64,000 nucleotides of DNA from Sambucus nigra (GCA_949130495.1 OX422207.1:706028456-706092455); one strand, 5' to 3'; shown: positions 1 to 12,780, numbered from the stretch's first letter. Numbers and translations are program-made. Notes: generated from the sequence alone by a model not told the origin.

Positions 1-680
1 GCGCTACGTTGTGCCTTTAGTTGAGAGGTGAGGATTATTATTAATATGAAGAGTGAGATATGCTTATTCATGTTTATATATATTCATAAATTTCATAAAT
101 TTTATCCTCATGTGTATCATATTAAACCGGGACCTGGCCCATTTATATCTCCATGTTTTGCATGAATTCTCTTTACGCCCAGGTGCTCCGCCGCAAGGAT
201 GCCCATGTTGAACTTTCCATCCAAGTGTCCAGGAGCTATAACATTTTTGCGGATGTTGTAGGATATTTGTTATAGACGCCTCTATCTTTTGTGTACTCTA
301 GTTATGATCAGTTTAAACATTTGGGCGTGTTGCCCAAGTTTTGTACTTTCTTATATACTGTGATATTTATCTTTATTCTAATACTCGGTGTAACCACTTG
401 TAATGGTCTGTTAACCGACAACTTATTCGCTTATTAGTGTTGTATACATTTGTTAAACTGTTATCCATTTTTGTATATCCCCCATCTCTTCAAATGGGAT
501 TGTCTAAGTCATTTTCTTTAAACTTACAAAATTAAATTGACATTCGTTTTCTAAAATAATTGGTGGTTATCTCGTATTATTATTTTCACGATAGTGATGC
601 TAAGAGTGGACCATCTATGATTCCTGTATTTATTGGAGTATCGGGCTGGCTACTCTTATTTTAATAAGAGGGGTGTCACA
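1..680 (+). mobile_element. 3' part of a Ty3/gypsy (Tekay-like) LTR, plus orientation
   Basis: This stretch ends in GGGTGTCACA at 671-680, a typical gypsy LTR 3' terminus. Its last ~150 bp (GATAGTGATGCTAAGAG, then GGCTGGC, then the GGGGTGT end) resemble the reverse complement of the LTR starting at 50719. The opening bases (GTTGAGAGGTGAGGAT) are the reverse complement of motifs found at about 11905-11935 and 22975 in the Gypsy-A LTRs. The LTR start lies outside the window. No protein is encoded. No primer-binding site follows the end, so this is either a solo LTR or a 3' LTR. Confidence 0.65.
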
Positions 681-2389
681 TACACCTGTTTGGGTTAGGA
701 AATCAGTTTTGGGGACGCTAAATGTTATATTGGTTGATTCTCACATACTTGCACATGATGTTTCACATGCAACTTCATATGAATGATTGCTTACATGATT
801 TTGTTTATCATACGCTAGTTGTGCTTCATGATATATGTTTGCTAGTGTTGTAACATGTGTAATTTTTGTATTATATTTTTCTTTTATTGAATCATATTTG
901 AAGAGTACAAAATGATTTTATTTTTTGAAAAATATTTTGAAAAATTCAAAAAGATTTTCGATTCTTTGTGTATTTCAGTTTTACACATTGGTGTGTTTGA
1001 ATCCAATTAGTTACCTAATTTTCATGTGGCTAGACATTTGTTTATAACTTTAGATACTTGAATTGATCTTAACCATGTTTATGGAGTTATTTTGAACTTG
1101 ACTTGCTTTATGAATTCTACTTTGTTTATGCCTCCCTAGACACATGCACGAGCTTTTTGGATTTTGATTTCATGATGTATATTTGAGATTGGTGAGATGT
1201 TCTCCTATCAATTTTGTCATCTATATATTTATTTGACTATGGAAGATTTGTGCATGTAATAACCGTTACCCATGAGGATTTGTTTAATATTAAAGAAATG
1301 ATAAGTGTACACAGAAAAGGGTTGCGAGAATAGAATAAACTCGTCGTGAAGGCCACAATTTGAAAAGAGCCCAAGAAAAATTAAGGCAATAAAAAGTAAT
1401 ATATGCTAAAAGGGGACCAAATAGTTTAGTTTAATATGGAAATATTTATATTTTTAGGGTGTTTGGATAGAAATAATCAACGGGGTTGCACAATGACAAT
1501 GAATCCTAGTTATACTTGTTTTGTTATGACATTATTGATTTGTAAAATCAACAATATTCTAGGCTTGTGTGCATTGTGCTTATTTTGTTCATTAAGTTCA
1601 AATGTAATTGTCACTTGTCGATAAATCTTAGTATGATAAAGTTTGCGGTCAATTAGAATATCTTGAACATCTTTGAATGTTTGTGTTATAATTGTTTTAT
1701 TACTAGTTCACACCCATTCATTCTATTCCACATATTTAGACATGTCGATACTATGCTAGTGTGTAAAGCTTATGTGTTTTGTGTCATGTTTTGTGGTCGT
1801 TTATACCTATATATGTGTGCCGGATTTACTTTGATATGTTTTGCATATATTATATAAGGTATTGAGTTGTATTTGTGAATTTTTTTTTAACTATTGAAAA
1901 ATTACAAAAATAATTAGTTGTGTTTGCATTTGAGATGGTCATTACACATGCTTGATTTAAATCTTTATGTGATGATATCTTATCTTTTGCATGACACATG
2001 GTATTTCATGTTTATGCTTCGGCTTCTTTGCTTATTTGCCTATTTCGGATAAAAACAAAAGGGGGAGCAAATCAAAATGGAGTTTTTGATGAGTTTGAAT
2101 TATGGGGGAGCATTTATTTATGAGTTTTACTTTGTTTCAAACTCGATGTGTCATGAGGGTATATATTTTGTGTCTTATGTGTGTAGGTACTTAAAGTGGA
2201 ATCCAAGGCATACGAATGAAGAGAAAGTTTAAAAGGGAAGAAGAAAAAGTTTGAATACAAAGAGATTTATGTCGTTCCGTTCTAGGGTTAGGAAGGGTAT
2301 TGGTATTCTTGTCATGGGATATTTTTATTTTAATTTGGTGTTGGATCATATCTGTTTATTTTGTACCGGAATAGACAAAGGGGGAGATT
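681..2389 (+). mobile_element. Copia-1: 3' internal region, non-coding
   Basis: I see no recognisable protein here. The stretch is the 3' untranslated internal part of a Ty1/copia-type element ending in a polypurine tract (AAAGGGGGAGATT, 2377-2389) directly before an LTR start. It is homologous, in inverted orientation, to 5371-6960: for example 830-900 matches the reverse complement of 6850-6960, and the 'gggggagca' motifs near 2060-2110 match 'ctccccc' motifs near 5660-5700. Short ORFs in it look accidental. Confidence 0.55.
2377..2389 (+). promoter_or_regulatory. Polypurine tract of Copia-1
   Basis: AAAGGGGGAGATT lies immediately 5' of TGTAAGACC. A purine-rich run abutting a TG-starting LTR is the plus-strand primer site of LTR retrotransposons. 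The same arrangement occurs in reverse at 5371-5386 (Copia-B). Confidence 0.65.
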
Positions 2390-2947
2390 TGTAAGACCAA
2401 TGTTTCTAGGATTCTTCATAGCATATATTTAGGCTACTTTAGCGTATTCTGTTACAAATAATCACGCACCGTCAAGACGAACTGAACTCAAGAATCTCCA
2501 AGTTTGAAGATATCCCGACATCCCACTGAGGTATTAACCAATTTAGGGTTTGAACTAATTTACTGAATTATATTTTGGGATGTTTATTTTTATGAAAAAC
2601 GAATAGGAACTTTATGTTTTCAAAAATATATTTTTTGAGATAATGTGGATAGAGTTTTGAAAACTTTAATTTTTTGCTTATGTCATTAAAACCACATTGA
2701 GATGTCCTTCAAACCCCATCCTCATGTCATTCAAATGACATCCTCATTTGATTTGATCTCATTCGATGTCTAGGATCTCATATGGATCAAACGAGAGTGT
2801 AATATTTTGTTTTTTAAGAGGTCATTAGAGAGGTCGTTCAAAGACACTTCAAATGAGATCTTAATGTCATTCAAACGACCTTAGGATCTCGTTCGAACGA
2901 CGTAAAGCCTTAAGTTTTGTATAAATACTTGTATCGTGTTCATAACA
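2390..2947 (+). mobile_element. Copia-1 3' LTR
   Basis: It starts TGTAAGACC right after the polypurine tract. A candidate TATA box (TATAAATA) lies near 2920-2930. The end is inferred at ...CATAACA (2947), just before recognisable Copia-2 pol begins, and is not certain. Inside are several imperfect repeats of TCATTCAAATGACATC / GTCGTTCAAACGACC type. The LTR of Copia-B has comparable CGTTCGAGC motifs, which suggests the two belong to related families. Confidence 0.5.
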
Positions 2948-4334
2948 TTTAAGACATTTGACCATAAATGCTTATGAATCAATCGATGTTTCTAATATTA
3001 AAGAAGAATCTCACTCGGGATACAAAAGAATCGGTCACGTGAGTGAGAAAGAGCCAAAATTATGCACTCTTAGGGAAAACATACAACACTGCGGTCAGTT
3101 GACATTCACTTGTGTGGGAGTTACATATTTGGGAAGCAAAAATGAGTTAGCTTCTAAAAGAGTGGCAGAACTCCAAAGAAAGAGAATCTTGAATTGGTTC
3201 ATACAGACATTTCAGGGCCATCCTCAATCTCATACATCGACGAAAAGTCTCACTTGTGACTATCGTTAATAACCACTTCAAAAAGGTGTGGGTTTACTTC
3301 TTGAGACATAAGTCCGAGGTGTACGAGGTGTTCAAGAAATGGAAGGCCATGGTGGAGAATAAGAGAGGGATAAAGATGAAGAAACTAATATCTAACAATA
3401 ATGATAAATACGAAGACATCGGGTTCAAGAAGTCTTATTACAAAAATGGAATAAGATTAGAGAGGACTATACAAGGGACACAATAGTAAAATGTCATGGA
3501 TGAATGGATAAACCGAACATTAACTGAGAGAGCAATAAGCATACGCATAGATGAAGGTCCGCCCAGGAAATTCTGGACAAGAACACTCAACGCAATGACT
3601 TACCTAATCAACTAAGGACCATCAATGTCATTGGAGAACATAATACCAAAGGAGGTATGGAGAGTAAAGGACAAAAAAATTTACACGTGAAGGTTTTTGG
3701 TTGTGTGTCACATATGCATATTAGTGATCTTGCGAGGGATAAGCTTGACACTAAGTCATTAAAATGCACTTTAGTTGTATATGGAGAAGATGAGTTTGGT
3801 TATCGATTTTTGAATGACCAAACAAAGAAAATAATGAAAAGCGTAAATGTGATATTTAATGAAAATTTGATGTACAAGGAAGGAGATTCACCATGGACTA
3901 GTGGCGCAAGACAGGATGATATAGTGTACATTGATTTGGAGGATATTCCAAATAATAGTGTGGCACAACAAACATTTGAAAGTTCTCAATCAGACGAACA
4001 AACACCATAGAGTAACGTACAATAGGCTGGCATGCCATAGTTTTCACATCTGTCTTTTGATGTACTGAATAGGAAAGTATATGAAATTTATGTTGCTCAC
4101 TGATGGCGGTGAACCTGAATTCAATAATGAAGAATGTCAGATGAAAAATGCGAGCAAGTGGGAGCTTGCAATGTAAGGTGGAATGAAATGCCTCATATCA
4201 AACTGAGCATGAGAGATTGTTGAGTTACTCGTGGGAAAGAAAGCCCTACACAACAAATGGGTGTATCGATTCCAGTAGGAACATGATGGTTCCAAGAGAT
4301 AAAAGTTAATACTCGTGATCCAAGGTTTTCAGCA
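2948..4334 (+). pseudogene. Copia-2 pol remnant: pre-integrase, integrase and start of reverse transcriptase
   Basis: This is a decayed Ty1/copia polyprotein in shifting frames. A GAG_pre-integrase-like piece (YKRIGHVSEK) is near 3020-3050. Integrase-core residues follow at 3283-3350 (VWVYFLRHKSEVYEVFKKW). The post-integrase region is open at 3657-4010 (VFGCVSHMHISDLARDKLD, then FNDQTKK-like and VIFNE motifs). The first RT motif (NKWVYRF) is near 4250. Frameshifts occur around 3240 and 3480, and stops are present elsewhere. The RT reading breaks off at 4334, where Copia-B is inserted, and resumes at 8534. Not functional. Confidence 0.8.
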
Positions 4335-5370
4335 TGTAAAAACGTATGTGTGATACTTGATTAAACCGAATTCGCAAATTTCCATGTGAACCTTATTTAA
4401 TCAATGTCAATTTTTAAACCAATTTAATTCATCCCTAAAACATGCAACTACGTGTTGATATATCAAATAATGATAAATAAATTGTTGGCACACGGATTTC
4501 AGGAAAAGTCCCCTTTCGGGTAAAACCTTTTATTTCATAAATAATACTTACAATGATTACAAGTGAAATCAACAATGAATTTACAGCAGTAAACCCACAT
4601 AGGCCGCAACCCAAATGAGAAATGGAATTCTGTAGTAACTCCACACGAACCGCAGTTCAGTCAGCCTAGGAACACCCATGAGTACTCCCTTTTGACACGC
4701 AGTCATGTCATCCCAGCACCTCCCTCGAGTGACACCTAAAGATCTTCTCTACAAAAAAAAATTCACAAAATTGTGTTCTTGGGCTCCAAAACAATTCACA
4801 TAAAGATTGGGATGATTTGTGAATTGAAAACAAAGGATAAACCCTTAAAATTGAGAAAACAAATATTTCGACCAAAACAATTTCGTAAGTTTAAAATTCA
4901 TAGGTCTTCTAAAGAAAAACAAAATTGGACAAAACATTTTATAGAAAAGTTAGGTCGGTAGCTTGATCAAACGAAAAGAAGACGCCGCTCGAACGAGACA
5001 TGATGTTGCTCGAACGAGACATCGCGCGATAGGCACTGTTGCTTGAACGACGTGGATCAGTCGCTTAAGCGACCTGAATGAAAAAATAAATTTTTATTCC
5101 AGTCTGCCTCAACACTTAGAAAAATATTTTTTACCCTCTACTCCAACACTTACAAAAATTTTCATAAAAATTATCCCAACACTCTAAGTGAACCGTTAAG
5201 GTATAAAAACACAACCTTACCGAAATTAATCTCGCGGAGGCTTGAATGTTGAAGAACTTTGATATTCGGATCTGTCTTGATGCATGATTGAACTTGAGTA
5301 AGTCTTCAACGGTTGTAGCAGTATACGACATACTCAAATGTAAATAGGACAATAAAAAAATATCCTTACA
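4335..5370 (-). mobile_element. Copia-B 3' LTR (1036 bp)
   Basis: Read on the minus strand it starts TGTAAGGATA at 5370, directly after a polypurine tract (5371-5386), and ends TTTTTACA at 4335, so it has TG...CA ends. Its halves recur within the element: 5130-5370 matches 8296-8533 in the same orientation, and 4335-4740 matches 6968-7388 in inverted orientation. It contains CGTTCGAGC/GTCGTTCAAGC motifs at 4970-5075. The left flank CAGCA (4330-4334) resembles the right flank CAGTA (8534-8538) of the whole element. Confidence 0.7.
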
Positions 5371-6967
5371 AATCTCCCCCTATGTCTATGCCTATACAAA
5401 ATAAAAACATATGAATTATCAAATCAAAAATCTTATACAAATCTAATACCCTCCCATGAACCCAAAACTGAAAAGGTATAAAAAAAATGCAAGTCTGAAA
5501 CTTTTCTTCAAAAACTCCAACTTGAAATCTCTAAGGTTTTCTCATCAGGGTGTGCAACATATGATCTTCAATCTTTGTACCTACAAACAGGAGAGAAAGA
5601 AAATACCTTCATGACGCATTGAGATTGAAATGATATAATAATAATCAATCAATAATCAAATCTCCCCCATAATGCAAAAACTCCCCCATAATTCGTTCCC
5701 CCCTTTTTATTTGTCTGAGATAGACAAGGGAATGCATAAACCAAAAAGAAGCATGGAGTGTCACGAAAAAGATGCATAGAAAACATGGATCAAACTATGC
5801 TCATGCAAAGGAATAACCCAAAAGCTTCCATAAACTATTTTTTATTTTTCATTTTTTCATAAAAATAATTTTACAAAAAAATCACACCACGGATTTACAC
5901 TAAGACAACCAAATCATGGAAAAGGACTGAATGAGTGTGACCAATTCGATAGGAAAATCAATGAAATCACACATAACATATGTCCAAATATGAATATATG
6001 TACTCGTAACGAATGAATCTCAAAATCGTCCTTAGGTGTCGAAAAATGTTAATTTAGATGACATCATCTTAACCAAATCGACAAATCAAAGTCATACATG
6101 ATTTTCACACTAATAACGTCTAAAACTATGTAACTCTTTTTCATGACTTTGTCAGGATGTGCAAACCCATTTTATATTCCATCCAAACTCCCTCATAAAT
6201 AATAATGCTTTTTAATTTTCTTTTCAGGTGATGAAACTAAATCCTATTGGCCCACTTTATGGTAATTTTTTTCTTTTTATTGCCTTTAAATTTTTTTCGG
6301 GCTCTTTTCAACCTCTTTAGACATTGGCTTCTGTTTTTGCCAAATTGTTATTTAGGTTTGATTTAAACGGTGGCTTAACCGCAAAGGATAATTGAGTACC
6401 TTTTGCAGCCCTTTCCCGTTTTTTCAAATAAATCACAGAAACTGACAACAACGGTTCTTACATGCACTAATTTCATTGCCAAGTTTTATCGCATTTGGTT
6501 CGTTTTAAAGACAGAATTGAGATGAAAAGACATCAATCAACATGTGATAGATAAGTCAAATAGTCAAACAAATTCATACAAGTATGCATTAAAGGAACTC
6601 ATGAGTCAAACATTTAGGTAGTAACAACAAACCACATCTTAATGACTCCAAACATTGTAAAGCACAAAAATAAAATGATGACGCATATCAAAACACTATC
6701 AAACAGACACATGGATATGGAATGAAATTGTGACTCGATTATCCTAAATGCCCATCCATATATGGTGTAAACAAAATAGAAAAATCTTTTTGTCTTTTTC
6801 AAAAATTTTATCAAAATAAAATCTTTTGTATTTTTTAAAAGTTTTATCAAAAACGAAAATCGAATAAAAAAGTACATAAGTCATAACACTAGCAAGAATA
6901 TAACATGAAGCACAACTAGTGTATGACAGACAAATCATGCAAACCCAATCATCTATATGATATAGCA
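5371..6967 (-). mobile_element. Copia-B 3' internal region, non-coding
   Basis: Minus-strand homologue of 681-2389. It begins next to the LTR with the polypurine tract GACATAGGGGGAGATT (reverse of 5371-5386). Several runs of CTCCCCC (5665-5705) are the reverse of GGGGGAG runs. I find no coding sequence, only AT-rich spacer. The pol gene expected upstream of this region is absent, so the element is internally deleted. Confidence 0.55.
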
Positions 6968-7388
6968 AGATCTACTACTGATCTAAGAGCCACTTAAGTG
7001 AGGTGCTGGGCTAACGTGACTACGCATCAAAAGGGAGTACTTATGGGTGTTCCTGGGCTGATTGAACTACGGTTCTTATGAAGTTGTTGCGGAATTCCAT
7101 TGCTTATTTAGGTTGCGGTCTATTTATGTTTACTGCGGTTAATCCATTGCATATTTCACTTGTAATCATTATAAGTATTATTTGTGATATAAAAGGTTTT
7201 AACCGAAAGGGGTCATTTCCTGAAATCTATGTGTCAACAATTTATTTATGATTGATTTATTTATCCACACGTAGTTGCATATTTAGGGCTAAATTAAATT
7301 GGTTAAAAAATTGACACCGATTAAATAAGTTTAACATGGAAATTTATGAATTCGGTTTAATCAAGTATCACACATATGTTTTTACAAA
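6968..7388 (+). mobile_element. Copia-B 5' LTR, 3' portion, in inverted orientation
   Basis: It matches the reverse complement of 4335-4740 along most of its length: GAGGTGCTGGG, AAAAGGGAGTACT, ATGGGTGTTCCT, and the TTCGGTTTAATCAAG motif near the end. It stops at TTTTTACA (about 7386) and is followed by a degenerate tRNA-Met primer site. The 5' portion of the same LTR lies at 8296-8533 on the other strand, so the two parts are separated by an inversion. Confidence 0.6.
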
Positions 7389-7404
7389 TTCGTATCTGAG
7401 AGGG
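7389..7404 (+). promoter_or_regulatory. Degenerate primer-binding site of Copia-B
   Basis: TTCGTATCTGAGAGGG directly after the LTR end resembles TGGTATCAGAGC, the usual tRNA-Met complement. The spacing between LTR end and gag is right. Several bases differ, so it is an old copy. Confidence 0.45.
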
Positions 7405-7482
7405 TTTCTCTAATTTATCGAGTGGTCTTTGTTTTTCGCAAAATTGTGTGATATTGATTTTTTTTAAATTGTTTCCTGAAAA

Positions 7483-8262
7483 ATGACAATTTTTTTGATG
7501 GAGCAGTTATGTAATCGGATGCCTCCCCTTGATGACATGAGTCAGAGTTTAGATGATTTAAATAGTTTGAATTTGATGTTTGTGAAAAGAATTGATTTTT
7601 TGGAAAAAGAAAATTCTCGTTGTAAATCCGCTATGGATCTTTTGCAAACTGTTCAAAATCAAAAGGATTTTTATCATGATAAATCTGTTGCCTTGGACCA
7701 TGACATTAGAAAATTATAATTGAAAATGGAGAGTGATGATAGTGTCCTACTTTTAGAAAAAGAATTGGAGGACTTTAAAAACACTAGGATTTGGGTTTGT
7801 GGCAAAGAGGATAAAAATATTTTAATCGATGAATTTGTGACATGTGAGGATACTCTTAGAGATAAGTGCTCGTATTTTAAGGGAAAGCGTGATAACCTTC
7901 TAGGAATAATTAAAAATTCAGAGAAGGAGTCCCTAAAATTGGAAGAGTCTAATTATTTGCTTGAGTAAAAAATTTTGGAGATGAAAAATGATTTGACAGA
8001 CTCGAGTAGTGTTGGTAGCAACGGTAGTGAACCGTCATGTTCTAATGTTTCGAGCATTAAAGCCAAGACCATTATTGATTTAGAGGGTTAATAAATCCCA
8101 ATAATGTTAAAAAGTGCAACCCATAGGTGTTGTTCCACCCGTTTACACATGTTCGTATTATGGTAGGAAAGGTCACCTTAGGCGTCTTTGTTTCGATCTT
8201 CAAAAAGGTCCTAGGAAGTTTAAGTCTAGTGTTCCATTGGTTCCCTAAACCCCAATGTATCA
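7483..8262 (+). pseudogene. Copia-B gag remnant with degenerate zinc knuckle
   Basis: Two consecutive reading segments (7483-7719 and 7720-7968) are separated by one in-frame TAA. They encode a charged, heptad-like helical protein typical of the C-terminal half of large copia gag proteins. A further piece near 8140-8200 reads CSYYGRKGHLRRLC. This is the copia CX2CX4HX4C knuckle with the second cysteine replaced by tyrosine. No protease, integrase or RT follows. The segment is in plus orientation inside an otherwise minus-strand element. Gag identity rests on composition, position after LTR and primer site, and the knuckle. Confidence 0.6.
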
Positions 8263-8295
8263 TCATACACCTATATGGTTTTCGATCTTCACTTT

Positions 8296-8533
8296 TATTT
8301 TTGACAAAAAACTCAGCACCAACACTTAGAAAAATTATCCTAACACTCTAAGTGAACCGTTAAGGTATAAAAACACAAGCTTACCAAAATTAATCTGGTA
8401 GAGGCTTGAATGTTGAAGAACTTTGATATTCGGATTCGCCTTGACGCGTGATTGAACTTCAATAAGTTTTTTATGCTTGTAGAGGTATACGATAGACTCA
8501 AAATCAAGAGGACAATAAAATAATGTCCTTACA
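8296..8533 (-). mobile_element. Copia-B 5' LTR, 5' portion
   Basis: It matches 5130-5370 in the same orientation (AACACTCTAAGTGAACCG, GAGGCTTGAATGTTGAAG, GACAATAAAATAATGTCCTTACA). On the minus strand it begins TGTAAGGACA at 8533. It is not preceded by a polypurine tract but by Copia-2 RT sequence, so 8533 is the outer edge of the insertion. Confidence 0.65.
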
Positions 8534-8584
8534 CAGTAGAAGGAAGGGATTGACTACACAGAGATTTTTTTCACCAATACTGAT
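8534..8584 (+). pseudogene. Copia-2 reverse transcriptase, short continuing piece
   Basis: It reads KEGIDYTEIF in plus orientation, the conserved copia RT motif that normally follows GFQQ. The preceding piece ends with GFQ at 4334. The codon between is split by the Copia-B insertion. One extra T in a T-run at 8565-8571 shifts the frame before the expected SP. Gypsy-A sequence begins immediately after. Confidence 0.75.
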
Positions 8585-11252
8585 ACTAGGACTGGTGTCT
8601 CTGCCAGCCTTAAGTCTTAATAATATTATCAGTTCTAAATTATATTCTTGTATATGTATAATTTCCAAAGGATGAAACATATGTAGTATCGACCAAACTT
8701 CTCTCAAACTCCCGACATTCGCTAGTTTCATGCGTGGGAAGTCTCACAAAGTGAAATCGAAACAAGTAACCCTCCCGATACACTACTTCCTAGCATAGTC
8801 GGTTGTCACGATACATAAGGTCCTCAGTCCATAATATGTTCCTTCCCACAATCTCCATATGTAAAAAAATCTACTTATGTTCCTTAGAAATAATGTGAAA
8901 CATGGCGCTCTCAATATCTCAAGTTCTTGATGCTATATATATAACAAGCTATATCTCGCTGCTCGATAAATGTCACAATATATCCTGAGTTACTTCGGTA
9001 AATAAATTCCTATACACCGGGTTTACATATAACTAGACAACATACTCACTGAAGTCGACGATATAATGAAATGTTCATATATATTTATAGGCCCAACCCT
9101 ATTTCAAGTGGCGCCTCATCAAGTAATATTACTCACTCAGAATATCTAGTATAATAGTCTTATCATTCAATCTACTATCGTTCAAACAATTGGTAATTAA
9201 TTCATACACATTACCATAATAAGCTCTACTTTGCTAACTCAAAGTAGAAGTAAATTATAACGATACAATATGTTCTTAGTGCCCACCAAACTCACTTACG
9301 GATGACATCAAAAAGTCCCATTATCAATTATAAATACGTTTGCAACCCTACTGTTAAAACTATCAATCCCACTAAACTCCACTCGCACACGAATTTTTAG
9401 TTTTAATAATTCATATATATTGTGACACACCCGTGGCACTTGAATTAATCCTTTACTCACAAGGATGAAACAAAACTTCTCCAGTCTTTCCCAATCGTAG
9501 GGTCCTAGCACTTAGCTGCCAACACAACCATTGAGCATCTGCAATCGTTCTACATCTAGGATTTCATCACACTGTTTCCCCCTTGTCGTAGCGAGGAAAT
9601 TATTCTATTGTATGGATACACGCCCATCATTGAAACGTTGGTCCGAAATCTCTAGGCCTCAGTTATGGACTTACTGGCCTCGTTTTTACTTCCTGTGCCC
9701 CATCGACCGTGAAATACGATATGCTACAGTTGTTGAGGACTCCATTTGTCCAGCCTAATCCCACTACTCTCGTGTTCTAAATTTCTTGGGCCCAATTATC
9801 TTAACCCAGTTCCTCCACTGGAAATTTCACTCCTCCAGTTGTTATGCCTTACTGGTATGGTTTACCATTCCCAATCTTAGCAGTCTCACTTCTCAATGTT
9901 GATAAATGCAATATTGATAACCCCACTCACTATACAGTTGTTGAGGACTCTGCTGGTCTTGCCTAATACCACTACTCTCGAGGTGTAAATATACTGGGCC
10001 TAATTCTCTTGACCCAATTCCTCCACTGGAAATTTCACTCCTCTAGTTTTTATGCCTTGCTGGCATGGTTTATTGTTCCCCATCTTATCAGTCTCACTTC
10101 TTAATGTGGACACATGCAATACTGGTAACCCCACTCACAATACATAAGGTAATTTCCCCGTCACTGGCCCCTACTGACCATTTTCGTATGTCTTTCTCTC
10201 AGACATAGCAATCTTTGTTCTGAGTTGCTATTTCCGTGGTTCCTTTAACTTGAATGGTCCTATGGAACATGTAGTCGACCTCTCTGGTCTTGGATGAATT
10301 CATCACCACTTAGTTGAGATTTAATAATCATCTCAGTTTAACTCGATCCCCTATTGGGTATACCTTTCGGTGTTGTCCAACTAGAATCGTTGAATTCAAT
10401 CTTGTCCTTCATCTAAATATCCCAACTCTCTTGGATCCCCTCCGTATGGAAGCGATAATAAATTTCTTGAAGACATCGACTCTCGTCATCTTCATCAAAA
10501 TTACCATTTACATTTGAATATTTAATTATCATGTTCGTCCACACAATGAACTTGTTTTATCTTTGGTGTACCCCATTCTTCGTTGGGTAAGGAATCGTTA
10601 AGTGAGTTCACTGATCTCTCGAGTTGGGTTTTACTTTCTTACCGACATGAGATAAATTTTAAAATTCTATTCATATCTCGATTAAACATAAAATGGACGA
10701 TTTCCCAGTCGATCGATACTATAATGTCTCATTTTAGCTTCCCACATGCTTCTTTGTATGTGATGTTTAACTCTCATCACTTCTCATGAACAAAAAATCT
10801 TCGCCTAATATTTTCAGATCCTGGGTGCTATTACACTTCATCCTACATAAGTTCCTTTAGATATATTCCTTCATGAGATTCCTTACGACTCCCTCTTCTT
10901 CACTGATAGTGTTGGGTAAGGTTAAAATGGCATAAATGTCATTTATAACGATGCCATGGAAACAACAGCTCTCGAGCGACTTCTTTATCGTCCTCAGCCT
11001 GAACAATAATTTTTGTTGTATCTATCTAAATCACCATTTTCAAAATCTTCTAAGTCTTCGATTGAGTCCTCCTCCCACTGTTCTTCTAACCACCCTCAGT
11101 AGTCATCGATGTCCAGTCGGGCTCGTAAAAGAATTACATAACTTATAGTTCCTGGAAGGAGCACGTAAGTCGTAATACGAAGAGGAATACAACATCCTAA
11201 TAATAGGGCACTAAATCAAAGAACGTTATGCTGAAACGTAGAAAGTCGTACA
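8585..11252 (-). mobile_element. Gypsy-A: second internal-region copy (truncated)
   Basis: This is a diverged duplicate of 20030-22301, collinear and in the same orientation. Clear markers are TCTTGTATATGTATAAT (8645 and 20098), GCTATATCTCGCTGCTCGATAAA (8948 and 20400), and the TTTCACTCCTCTAG block (10035 and 21277). It is the primer-site-proximal internal part of a minus-strand gypsy element. The primer site itself is deleted next to the LTR (about 11250). I recognise no gag domain. ORFs here are short and not conserved between the two copies. Confidence 0.65.
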
Positions 11253-12569
11253 GATAACAACCCGCTTAATTAAATATCGGATGAGCAATCATTTATTCAA
11301 ATAATTCGAATTATTCAGTTGGCTCATTTTTATCATCAATATCGCAAAATAGTTTTTCTTTCATTATTCACCACCTAGTTAGCGATTAAGCTAGTGTTAA
11401 AACTTTTAATTTTAAATAAAATTCCTTTTTGACAATAGAAATCATTTATCATATAACCCAGTCGAAAATAATAAAAAAATAAATAATAACCATCATAACT
11501 TATTTAATGCAACTAGAATAAACTTCCCAGTTTCAAACATTTCAATACAATAAACCAAATAAAGTATAATATATCCAACACTGATACAAATAAAACCACT
11601 CACTGAGATGACACGAATCCTTTGGAAACATGCCATAAAAGAAATGACTACAGAGTACATGAATCAATAGAATGATGTGTCTAATGCAAGGTCCAAAACT
11701 GCATAGCATCCACAGTGAATAAATATGCGATCCTTTAAGTTGGGCATCCATGTGGCTGGACACCAGATATAGAATATACAAGAGCGAAGAGAATATGTAA
11801 CAGAAAATGTATTCAGATCCCGATTGTAAAAGGTTTTAAAAACATCAAGTGAATAAATACAATAATTATCAATTATTATATACATGTTAGATCCTCGGAC
11901 TCTCACTTGAGATTCTCACCTCTCAACTAGTGTGCACGCCTAACATATACCCAAATTTTTCATGTTACTATTTCCACTTTTACTAGATTATCTCATTGTA
12001 TCAACTAACCATAACCCTTATCTTTACCCACAAATTTCCTTCACAATACATGTAATAATTAAATATATTAATTCAATTCTCAATATAATTAAGTGTTCTC
12101 ATACTTAATTAATTTCAGATTTCTTTAACTTCGATGTCTACGTAAATCAGACAGTAGATAATATCACATGTATATATATGAATTTACTCTATTATATATA
12201 TAAATACTGCACTCCGAGACACAACTGCGGTGCATGCACTAATCTGCTATCTTGTCACAGTATATCTCCTCACTGTATAAATGACTGTTGGTTCAGTATC
12301 TCACTAGAACCATTATCAATAATCACACATATTGGAGGCGAATATAGTTCCAAGCCTATGGGCGGCGCACACATATGACCATCATCACTATCATTATCAC
12401 AGATAGCCCGTATCTAGGTTCTATAGTCTGAGGCACAAGTAAAAAATCACCCCCAAAGGCTCATCAGGATATGATTGCCCTCAACGCGCAGACCTCCCAT
12501 CGATACCAAGTAGGCTAGGTATGTCATACACACAAATCATCATACAGCTATACACACAACCTCTCTCTA

Positions 12570-12654
<85 letters not shown>

Positions 12655-12780
12655 ACAGTAAGGCATAAGCACATCCCATATCACAAATCTCATACGTAGT
12701 ATACTTATATCTCGAATATCCTACGTATCATGGTATTTTAAACCTATATTATAGGTATTCACTCCACCTATATATATATA
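11253..12780 (-). mobile_element. Gypsy-A left LTR, first part (3' end on minus strand)
   Basis: It begins at TAACAACCCGC, the same terminus as TGTAACAACCC at 22302, with the first two bases altered. It is collinear with the right LTR (22302-24570 and 44058-44183). It contains a compound CT/GT/TA microsatellite at 12561-12652 and is interrupted at 12781 by a Helitron-like insertion. No coding sequence; short ORFs are not shared with the other LTR copy. Confidence 0.7.
12561..12652. repeat. Compound (CT)n(GT)n(AT)n microsatellite
   Basis: CT, then GT, then AT dinucleotide runs follow each other without a break inside the Gypsy-A left LTR. The corresponding place in the right LTR (24571-24631) has TA then GA repeats and is where the pararetrovirus block begins. 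Confidence 0.95.
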
